NCBI GenBank assembly: GCA_003260075.1
Contig: QLIY01000491.1
Span: 9,199 to 73,198 of the forward strand
Length of the DNA stretch: 64,000 nucleotides
Reading direction: 5' to 3'
From: Phallusia mammillata
Lineage: Eukaryota > Chordata > Ascidiacea > Phlebobranchia > Ascidiidae
Under the pieces are notes generated by a model that saw only the letters and a program-made list of their open reading frames with translations, did no database searches and had not been told where the DNA came from. Below, piece by piece: positions 22,161 through 32,000 of this stretch. A program made the position numbers and the translations under genes. Positions within the stretch are counted from its first letter, which is position 1; each line of letters opens with the position of its first letter.

Positions 22161-24030
22161 TGCATGAAGAAAATATTGCAAGAGAAAGGATTATTACAAA
22201 ACGTAAGAAATGTATCTGCTAATATTTATTATAAAAATCAAATAAGTCCCCAAATTATTTACATTGCTAAAACACAGTGGTATCAGTGATGTTGACCTCT
22301 TTTTTCAAAAAAGAATCTACTTTGAATGTATATTGTTTTGTGAAATACTAATGTCAAATATTTTTTCACAACATTTTTGAAATGTAATCAAAAACATAAC
22401 TGCCAGAGTACTTGTGTATATAGAAAAAAACATGCAGACGTTTTAACTATCGCTGTTGTCACGTTAGTGTAGGTGCATAATGTATTCTATATACACAAGT
22501 ATTTTGGCTGTTATGTTTTTGATTAAATTACTTTTCTTTAAGTCCCTGTATAGAGTTCATAAAGTTCTGTAGTTTTTTACTATTCATAATAAATTGAAAA
22601 TTACACATGTATGTTTTTCTACCTGACAGCTTGTAATGTTTCATGCAACTTATGTTTGAAAACCAATTTTGTACCAACTGCTTTACATTTAACACATTTT
22701 ATTGTTTCAACATTTGTTTTTAAGTGGAATGTGGATAGTGCAGCAACTTCAGGGCATGAAAGTGGATCACCACCTGACTATCGTGGTCAGGCATGCATGA
22801 AGTCACATGGTGTGTATGAACTTGTAAAGAAGCACAGAGCCAGAAAAATTACTAGACAAGACTATGACACATTTGACTACATTTTTGGCATGGATGAAAA
22901 CAACATGAGGTAAAAAAACAAGAAACAGGTGTTTAGACATTACAACCCTTTGGGCAAGTTGGTAATCAGAACTATTGAAAAACGCCAAAAAGTTTGGGCT
23001 GTGCAGCAACTTTATTGTATGAGTTTAGGAGATGTGAATATGGTATCCAGTTGTTGTTTAAATAGCAAAAGCATGTACCGTCCAGCTTGTATTTAATTCC
23101 TATTTGTCAAGAATCATTTTGTGTATGTGGATTATTCTTTCTGGGAATGCAACAATCACATTCTGAAACTTTCTGGGTGTCAAACTGTATACTGACATGG
23201 TATCTGTCTTTGTCACAGTGATTTAAAAAGGATGGCACCGAAAACAGGACATAAGGCTGAACTGTTAATGCTTGGCACTTTTGACGACAACAAAACCTTT
23301 GGCGACATTATTGAGGATCCTTACTATGTAAGTATATATAATCAAACTGTTTCAAATATATACCATTGGAACTTGTAACAGAATTTTGGCACAAAAAAGT
23401 GCTACAAATTTATTCTGAGTTTGCAAACATGCTGAAGTGTACATTGAAACTAAGACAACAGACAAATCTGCTTAGCTGCATAGCTGTTAATCACACATTT
23501 CTTTTAATTGCATTGGAATTGTAAATCTAAAGCATATTATTTGCTCAAAATAAAATCTAGTTTATTCTCTTATTTTTCTGTTTGCAAATTTATTGTCGGA
23601 GATATATTTAAAACAATACAAATATGGATAAATGCATAGTCTGGGTAATCGCATAAAAGTCTTGGCAAAATAGACACGCAATTAACCCAAATCATCTGTA
23701 ATATGTTAGTTAACTTTGCTTATAGTATATTTATTACAAGGCAATTTCTTGTACAAGAATTGCTTTTAACTCAACACAACTCGTTGTGTGTCAATCCGAC
23801 TTAATACTTTTTCAAAAATAGTCAAGTTGAATTTTTGTAAAATTGTAACTTAGCTTACCATATCAACCTTCACTTCACTAACAGTGGACAATAATTACAG
23901 TATAATTGTATCACAAAAACAGTGTTGCTAAAAAAATTTTTCACAGAGTTCAAATGACAAGGATTTTGACACAGTGTACGAACAGTGCTGGAGATCGTGT
24001 AAAAACTTTTTAGAGTCAAGAAACATTTGA
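21994..24030 (+). CDS. ACP1: Low-molecular-weight protein tyrosine phosphatase (plus copy, catalytic exon damaged)
   Basis: Exons: 21994-22027 (MTEKGALFVCLG), partial exon 22159-22202 (MKKILQEKGLLQN), 22725-22909 (WNVDSAATSGHESGSPPDYRG... TFDYIFGMDENNM), 23219-23327 (DLKRMAPKTGHKAELLMLG... IIEDPYY) and 23947-24030 ending NFLESRNI then TGA. These match the order of human ACP1, with the general-acid Asp in DPYY. The cytosolic family removes phosphate from phosphotyrosine through the loop C-x5-R-S. The loop's first Cys is in exon 1, but the start of exon 2, which should encode NxCRSPMAEA, lies under the 70-nt G tract at 22089-22158. The phases of the other exons join. Probably an intact gene in the animal. 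Confidence 0.85.
22089..22158. other. Long poly-G tract (70) over phosphatase exon 2
   Basis: The tract begins in intron 1 and ends inside exon 2 of the plus-strand phosphatase. The acceptor site and roughly ten codons, including the catalytic Arg, are absent. Confidence 0.8.
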
Positions 24031-24092
24031 TGTTGCACTTGAGCACTTTTCTATCAATAAATAAGTCGCATAAGAATTGCCTTTGTCCTGGT

Positions 24093-25288
24093 TTAACCTG
24101 AGAAGGCTTTGTTGTAAAAACTTTCACAGGATCTGAAGATTTGCTGATAAACGGATTCATAGTCTTCCATAGGACCACCCTGTACAAAACAAGTTAGGGT
24201 ATGTACACCAGATTTGTCAATTTATTTCAAAGGTGTAGTTTTAAAATGTTTTTGTTCATACATTCTTAATGTGGATGATTAAATTTAATTGCATATCCTG
24301 GCTAAAAGGATTAGCTGTCACCAGACAAGCAACCCAACACAAGATTAATCATAAACATCACTTATAAAAATGTATTAACAGTTAGGTTTTTGACAGCAAA
24401 TATATTAAACATTTTTAATGTTCGTATAGTTGGTAAACCGTTGCAAAATATCAGGCCAAACAAAGTTACAAAATTATTTGTAATGGTCAAAAATGTCAGC
24501 TTACATAAGGATCATGGATAACCCCATCGGTTGAAAGTGGGTCATATGACCCCAAGGATTGTATGTTTGCTTTACATTCGACCTGCTCACACATCTGTTT
24601 CAGTACCCTGTAATCACAAGAAGGAAAAATGTATGCTTTGTTGTTAATAAATAACCTCAACACTAATACTGCCAAATTTATACCTCATATTGTTTGAATC
24701 CATTCCTAAAATAAATTCAAAGTCATGAAAATCTTCTTTTAAAATAGTTTTTGCCTTGTGGTCCTGTATGTGATAGAAAATTCCACGTCTTTCCATGCAC
24801 ACTCGGCCATGGTCACTGGGTGGTGCTCCAGCTTGTCTTGAACTTACTCCACAGCTTTTCACATGCCACTGTTATGAATTTTTTACCAGTAAATTAAAAA
24901 GTAAACCTGTTTACAAGCACTGCCTTGCCACCTTATCTGCTGTTTTATTTTTGCAAAGTATTTCTTTGAAAATTGCTTCCGCCATCGGGGATCGACATGT
25001 GTTTCCTAAAACAAGAAAATACGATTTTATACATGCAAGTATGCCACCATACTTGCATTAGCTGTGCTCTTTAATATTTAGACATAATCATGGTAATTGT
25101 TGGCAAGCAATATTCAGTTGTCAATAACTTACCTATTGCAATTGCAAACTCATTGAAATACTAACAAGTAGTAATTGTAAACTGTTTACTGACAAGATTT
25201 AACTCAAATGAAGTAAGTAAGTTTCTTATTGCATTCTTTAAGTGGCAGGGTAGCAAAAGATCTTGAATGAACCTTGTCGAAGTTTTTT

Positions 25289-25355
<67 letters not shown>

Positions 25356-25435
25356 TAAGAAAGCGTAAAATTTAAATAATCAAACAAGTACTCATCACAC
25401 TTACCAAAACATACAAAAAGTACAGAGTGTTCCAT
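24093..25435 (-). CDS. ACP1: Low-molecular-weight protein tyrosine phosphatase (minus copy)
   Basis: Five exons: 25435-25405 (MEHSVLFVCFG), 25005-24932 (NTCRSPMAEAIFKEILC), 24868-24684 (WHVKSCGVSSRQAGAPPSD... FILGMDSNNM), 24607-24505 (VLKQMCEQVECKANIQSLG... VIHDPY) and 24179-24093 (GGPMEDYESVYQQIFRSC..., TAA). Total 480 nt, 159 aa; human ACP1 is 158. The catalytic loop reads CFGNTCRS, a complete C-x5-R-S, and the general-acid Asp is in HDPY. It is tail-to-tail with the plus copy; the stops are about 60 bp apart. It is more diverged from the vertebrate sequence than the plus copy (SAATSG is replaced by SCGVSS). The exon 2 donor (AAG/GTGGCA) is weak but is the only one that keeps phase. The 64-nt G tract lies in intron 1. 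Confidence 0.9.
25291..25354. other. Long poly-G tract (64), intronic
   Basis: In intron 1 of the minus-strand phosphatase, preceded by a run of T. No exon sequence appears to be lost. Confidence 0.75.
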
Positions 25436-25903
25436 TTCAAAAACCTAACCGGTACACTTAATGAATATCTGGTAACATAAAGTTGTGCGGAAACGCAAAG
25501 TCTGTGGATATAAAGTAGGTTGGTAACAACATCCCACGTAAATTATTGACAACAAATTAACGATATGTATAATATTCAACAATCAACATCATCACTTACA
25601 GGAATGGCATTTGCAAGTGCGTTGCCCGAACAACTCCAACAGTTCGTTGGACAGTTTTTTTGCTTTTGACTAAACCCTTGAAAGACTGTTATTTAAAAAC
25701 TTAAAGGCAAAGTCGAGAAAATATCTGGATTATCTGCTTCGAAATGCAAAGCGGCGTCTCGCTTTGCCTTGACAACAAAGCCCGCTTTTTAGTCAATCAC
25801 ACCGATTGAGTTTGAGTTTGAGTTGATTTTGATTGGTGACAACAAGTTTTTACATATTGATGTAGTTTTTACCATAGATCCTACATATGTCTATGTAGTA
25901 TCA

Positions 25904-25913
25904 GGGGGGGGGG
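25904..25913. other. 10-nt poly-G join with ~120-bp duplication
   Basis: CCGCTTTTTAGTCAATCACA...CTATGTAGTATCA occurs on both sides (about 25782-25903 and 25914-26030), differing by substitutions and a 6-bp GTTTGA unit. Intergenic. Confidence 0.85.
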
Positions 25914-26359
25914 ACCGCTTTTTAGTCAATCACACTGATTGAGTTTGAGTTGATTTTGATTGGTGACAACAAGTTTTTACACATTGATGTAGTTTTTACC
26001 ATAGATCCTACATATGTCTATGTAGTATCAATGTTTTTCGAAACCAACAAAAAAGTAAACTATAACATATAGAAAAGCAAAACACTTACTGGAAGTAAAG
26101 CCTCCTAATACAATGTTACCTAAATTTTATAAACGGTGTTCTTGTGTGCACCAGACCCCAATTTGCAACTCAGCAACATATGTACAATCTCCGGTCGCCA
26201 ACGTAGGCTAGTCTATTCAGACCAAGTCGAGCCGAAACGCCAACAAACCACACAAAGTACAACCTACATGTCCTAGCTGTAGGTTTTGTGTGTTTAGTGC
26301 TGCCTTCAACATATCAAACGGCCTGTGTCATCGACAGGGGTGGATTAAGCCCGTTGACA

Positions 26360-26369
26360 GGGGGGGGGG
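26360..26369. other. 10-nt poly-G join with 85-bp duplication
   Basis: GCTGTAGG...TGTGTTTAGTGCTGCC...CCCGTTGACAG is present at about 26276-26360 and again at 26371-26456. Intergenic. Confidence 0.85.
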
Positions 26370-26845
26370 CGCTGTAGGTGTTATGTGTTTAGTGCTGCCT
26401 TCAACGTATCAAACGGCCTGTGTCATCGACAGGGGTGGATTAAGCCCGTTGACAGTCCTAAACACGATTATAGTACTCATGCAGTTGTAACCTAGCTTAT
26501 GACTGGAGAGTGGGTAAAGCGAGTGTAGCAATGTGTATTGTATATTTTTGTGTATTTTTTATTTTAGCGGCACATCTGGCACGTCAAGGCGATTTTGTAT
26601 TTCCTTCAAAGTCTAAGCGGCCTTATAGATTGCGTTTTCTAAAACTACACGCCCTAGCAGTTACGGAATCGTAAAAACGTTTCTTGTATGCGCCTTCCGT
26701 GTACGATAATCATTTCCTTTGTTTCGGAGCGACACTACCTTTGCCCCGAGTTATAATAGCCTACCACGTTGTCGCTTGACTATATATTTGCGTTTGCCAA
26801 ACAATAAAACATTCACTTACTTACTCACTTTAGACGAAGTAGTTA

Positions 26846-27330
26846 GGGTATGTATTCCAGATTTGTCAATTTATTTCAAAGGTGTAGTTTTGAAATGATC
26901 TTGTATACATTCTTTATGTGGGCATTTACATTTAATTGCATATCCTGCCTAAATTGATTATTTATCACCAGACAGGCAACTGAACACAGGATTAATAATG
27001 AGCATCACTTCTAAAAATGTATTAACAGTTAGGTTTTTGACAGCAAATATATTAAACATTTTTGATGTCCGTATGCTATAGTTGGTAAACCGCTGCAAAA
27101 TATCAGGCCAAACAAAGTTACAAAATTATTTGTAATGGTCAAAAATGTCAGCTTACATAAGGATCATGGATAACCCCATCGGTTGAAAGTGGGTCATATG
27201 ACCCCAAGGATTGTATGTTTGCTTTACATTCGACCTGCTNATGAAAGTGGATCATATGACCCCAAGGATTGTATGTTTGCTTTACATTCCACCTGCTCAC
27301 ACATCTGTTTCAGTACCCTGTAATCACAAA
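26846..27330 (-). pseudogene. Duplicated fragment of the minus phosphatase gene (exon 4 and flanks)
   Basis: This block repeats about 24197-24616: GGGTATGTA..CCAGATTTGTCAATTTATTTC onward to the exon 4 acceptor. Exon 4 coding appears once up to the ambiguous base at 27240 and is then restarted from its middle. The block is bracketed by two copies of CATTCACTTACTTACTCAC (about 26810 and 27338), as if dropped into otherwise continuous sequence. It is either a recent segmental copy or an unplaced haplotype contig. Confidence 0.6.
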
Positions 27331-28126
27331 ATAAAACATTCACTTACTTACTCACTTTAGACGAAGTTATCGCCAACGTTATACTTTACGTTTGTTGTAG
27401 TCTTATATTTTGTTTAATAAACCTTGTCTTACGTTCTAGTTGTTATCAGTCAGGAATCGTCAGAGTTCTTGGCTTTGGTGAGGGTGCTTTATTTTTAAAA
27501 GCAGCTGTCAAATAATTCGAATCAGGTTCACCAAACCACGGCCCGTAATGTTATTGAATCTGGCTCGCGTAGGTATTTGGTCTTAAATACATTTTAAAAT
27601 AATAAATCTTCAGTTAACCATTGTAAGTTGAATTACGATCGTCACCTACTTTCACAGGACGCATAAAAATGATCCAAAGGCAGTTTGATACATCACAGAC
27701 AGGCAGCTCGTCAGTATGCGCGAACATATACTATTCGTTTGTTAATTGTAATGGAATAAATTATATTGTCAAAAAATCACCAAGCTATGTCACCGATTTA
27801 CAGGATAAAAAGAGTTCAGCGAGCCAAGCCTATACCTTGTATGCACTCAGACCCAAATTTGCAAGTCGCTCTTTCATATTTTTCGTTGTGTTTTCATTCA
27901 AAAACACTAAATAAAATGAAGCAACCGAGTTTATTAGGCGGTAAAATCTGTCTGCGCGGGCAGTCTGCAGCAAAAAGGTAGAAACAGTAATAATAAAAGC
28001 ACATTAGCACCACCTAGTGCCCGACAGCAATGCAACATATATTGGGCATGCACAAGCGATGGAAGATTATGATCAATGGAGTGGAACGGATGAGGTGACG
28101 TCACGACAGGTAAAACGGCAAGTCCG

Positions 28127-28127
<1 letters not shown>

Positions 28128-28168
<41 letters not shown>
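28128..28168. other. Long poly-G tract (41)
   Basis: Intergenic, between AGTCCGC and TATTAGCCCGC. No flanking duplication is visible, so the missing sequence cannot be reconstructed. Confidence 0.65.
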
Positions 28169-28169
<1 letters not shown>

Positions 28170-28243
28170 ATTAGCCCGCTTCTTCAACAAATGTTGACCG
28201 AACTAGAAACAAAAAATAGAATCCTGTCTTTGTTGGTTTAAAA

Positions 28244-28764
28244 CAATGGTCCTCAATCTTATATTGATGGCATACCACCTAAACCAGTAGTGGGATTCAG
28301 CCAGTTCGCACCGGTTCTATAGAACCGTCTCAAGAATTTTTATGAGTTCAGCGAACCGGTTAGCATTACTGGTTACTGTCAATGGACTTTTTGTAACAGA
28401 GCCGACTGAAAAAATGACTTTTGTGATAGAACCGGCTGACAAAAAATTTGAATCCCGTAAAAAATATGACTTATGTGATAAAACCGGTTGAAAAAAAATT
28501 GAATTCCACCACTGACCTAAACCCTGTTTAAATGGGCAAACCAAAAGTTAAGCTATTTTTCTTGGTCAGGCTAGCATATTTCTGAAACCAGCAACGTTAG
28601 CAATTTCAGAAGAATGTCCAAAACATGGGTTTCGCCCCAAACCAGGACTGATCAGTTTGGGTCCATTCCAGATCTGGCTTAATTGATGAAAAGCTACTCG
28701 CGTACCACCTTAAAAGGTCCGTCGTACCACTTCTGGTATGCTTACCACAGGTTGAGAACTACTG
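28244..28764. mobile_element. hAT-type MITE hosting a nested insertion
   Basis: Starts CAATGGTCCTCAATC and ends AGGTTGAGAACTACTG, with flanking octamers GTTTAAAA / GTTTAAGA (7 of 8). GTACCAC words recur near both ends. A second hAT element is inserted at 28285-28514, so this one is the older. Confidence 0.7.
28285..28514. mobile_element. hAT-type MITE (nested), GGTTCGCACCGG family
   Basis: 230 bp, CAGTAGTGGGATTCAGCC...GAATTCCACCACTG, TSD ACCTAAAC at 28277-28284 and 28515-28522. Removing it with one TSD copy restores the host element. Confidence 0.9.
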
Positions 28765-29036
28765 GTTTAAGACAAAGGTTCTCAACATGAGGAGGGAAAT
28801 TGAGATCTTGCAGTAAAATTGTGTTTTGTTTGTTTTGTTTGATCTACTTTGCATGAGATATCCCTTTAGCTCCAAGTAAGTTTTTTTATTTATAAGCTTC
28901 AACACATGTCGGACATAAGGTGGGAAATAAGCAGTCAAGGTTGGAAATCACTGTACATAAAACAAATCTAGGTGTTTGTTAGTCATTTTAATCGATTAAT
29001 TTAAAAAAAAAACTATTGATTAAGTGGTTTGTAATT

Positions 29037-32000
29037 TCAAATCAGTGATCTCAAATTAAACCCCACACTGCTCTCTCCACTGACCTTCGGTGGTGAGTCC
29101 TCCCATTCTCTATCTCGAATTGGAGTTCGCTTTAATCCCAGATCAACATTGTCATCTGGGGAGTCAGCGATATTATTTCTATGGGCGAATTTCTTCCGAA
29201 GAGCAGCTGCGATAAATTCTGCAGGATCGCCAGGTTGACGGTCCTTAGGTGGCAACTTTTTATTTAAGGGTGTCCCTCCAGGAGATCTGAATAAAAATAC
29301 ATTTCTGTCTAGTTTTATCCAATTAATTGCAGGCAAAAACCTGTGACCCATTTACACTCCGACTAAATCATCATAATTTTTGTATGTGCAACAACAACAA
29401 AATTAGCAGATAGTTACCAGAAAACTGAAACACCTATAAAGTACAACTACACCGCAACATCAAGAAATATACCATTTTAAAGATACANACTTTTTATTCA
29501 AGGGTGTCCCTCCAGGAGATCTGAATAAAAAAACATTTCTGTCTAGTTTTGTCCAATTCTTTTCAGGCAAAAATCTGTGACTACCTATTTACACTACGAC
29601 TAAATCCTTATTGTAAAAGCATATGAGCCAATAAATGATAAGCTGCAGACAGTGCACGGGGGGGGGGGGGTGTCCCTCCAGGAGATCTGAATAAAAATAC
29701 ATTTCTGTCTAGTTTTATCCAATTAATTGCAGGCAAAAACCTGTGACCCATTTACACTCCGACTAAATCATCATAATTTTTGTATGTGCAACAACAACAA
29801 AATTAGCAGATAGTTACCAGAAAACTGAAACACCTATAAAGTACAACTACACCGCAACATCAAGAAATATACCATTTTAAAGATACACACAACTTAATTT
29901 TCAAAGTATGAATCAACTCTCTTTGATTTGACCATAAGTATCCTTGCAGACATAAAAAACTCTTCCGAGTTGGTGTTTATACTTATGATACATGCAAGAA
30001 AAGCAATTCACACACCAACCTTGTTACAGACTTTAGTTTAACCTTGTGAAGATCCTTCAGTACATCAGACATTGATAAGACTGATTTAGGTTTTTCCGAA
30101 ACTGTCTGGCCCTGAAATTTCCAAATGTAGACAAAGTTAAAGCAGCTAAAAAGTTATCAACTTCACCATGAGTCTTGAAGACAAATTATTGTAAGCTGCA
30201 GACGGTGCACACTGCTTTGACCTGAAAGCCATGCCTCTTATTGAAGAGGTTGGTAAGGCATGGCTTTTCAGCTTGCTGCTCCCAACAAACTGGAGTCCCT
30301 GGGGGGGGGGGGGTTTTTCGGAAACTGTCTGGCCCTGAAATTTCAGTATGTTGACAAAGATAAAGCACAATAGTTGCTAAAATGTTTATGCATGATTTGT
30401 TCACTTTACCATGAGTCTTGAATACCAACTATTGTAAGCTGCAGACAATGCACACTGTTTCGACCTAGGGCCATGCCTCTTATTGAAGAGGTTTGTAAGG
30501 CATGGCTTTTCAGCTTGCTGCTCCCAACAAACTGGAGTCCCTTAAGGGGCTACATTAGCTCACATGTCCGATCTCTTGTCACCAGCTGCATTGATGAGAT
30601 CTTGTATGTCGAATAAGTGTGCACTGTCTTCAGCTTTTCATGTATTGGCTCAATGCTTTAACACAAATTATTGTGTTTGACATTTCTACACACTTCTACT
30701 AGCTTTCAATGAAGGTTGAATCAAAATTAGAAAAAAGTAAAATTTACCCTAGCTTCTTTTCGTCGTCTAATTAACTCAAACACATCATTGTTCGGGGTTT
30801 GAGAGATAAGTGGTGGGGGAGGGGGTGGGGGGGGGGTACACAATTTATTGTGTTTGACATTTCTACACACTTTTACTAGCTTTTAGTGAAATTTGAGTCA
30901 AAATTAGAAAAAGTAAAATTTACCCTAGCTTCTTTTCGTCGTTTAATTAGCTCAAACACATCATTTCCTGCTGAGTTCGGAGTGTGAGAGATAAGTGGTG
31001 GAGGAGGAGGAGGTGGAATGGGGGGAGGAGGAGGAATTGACCCACTTGGTGGTGGAGGAGGAGGTGCTGGGGCTTTTATGGGTGTAGAGGTTGATGCTGG
31101 TTCCCCTGCCCCACTCATCGTTGAATTAAAACTAGTTGAAACTGAAACAAAAAATGGTGTTTTATATTTACACCACATGTTGATTTGAGATAGACCGATA
31201 TAGATTTTTTAAGGATGATAGTTATTAACTATAAGTTGGTTGATAAGCAGTGGTGGGATTTAACTGGTTCGCACCAATTCTATAGATTAGCAAACCGGTT
31301 AGCATTACTGGTTACTGTAAATACACTTTTGTAACAGACCTGGCTGAAAAATATGACTTTTGTGATAGAACCGGATGACAAAAAATTTGAGGGGGGGGGG
31401 TGCTTTTTACCGGTCAGTGGCTGGGCAATGCTAAGGCAAGACACAATTACGCCAACTAAAAATAACAAAGTTACAAACATGTGGTAATATGGCGAATATC
31501 AGCGCCAATAATCGTCCTATGCCTAATGTGGATGTACATGCCAATTTGTAATTCCAGAATTTCGGGGGGGGGGTTTTGGTTGTGCTTTGCGAAATGTACA
31601 TATAAACAACCGTAATCATGTAAAACAGCAACTAGCTTACAAACATGTGGTAATATGGCGAATATCAGCGCCAATAATCGACCTATGCCTAATGTGGATG
31701 TACATGCCAATTTGTAATTCCAGAATTTCTGGCTTGGAAAAAAAACTATAATAAAATCCAGTAGGTAGCATAAAAAGCTTGGCACACTTAATGTGCAACT
31801 AATCAGACTTCTGCATATTGTTTTACAATGCAAGGAAGTATATTTGAATATTCTAGTTTCGTAAAAATGGTTGCAAAAACAGGTGATAGAAGTGGTCTAT
31901 GTACTTACATGTGTCCTGCTTATTTTGGGTTTGATTTGAAACCAACATTGCAATTTGTGACCGAAGTTGTGACAATTCATCTTCCAGGGCAGAAATTTTG

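Larger units (their letters stand above)
25436..29036. other. Intergenic with misjoined duplicates and a MITE pair
   Basis: No complete gene is seen. It contains two 10-nt G joins (25904, 26360), a duplicated phosphatase-gene fragment (about 26846-27330), an ambiguous base at 27240, a 41-nt G tract (28128-28168) and nested hAT elements (28244-28764). TGACGTCA occurs once at 28096-28103, beside the G tract. The open frames at 27669-27914 and 28017-28241 have no recognisable family. Confidence 0.4.
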
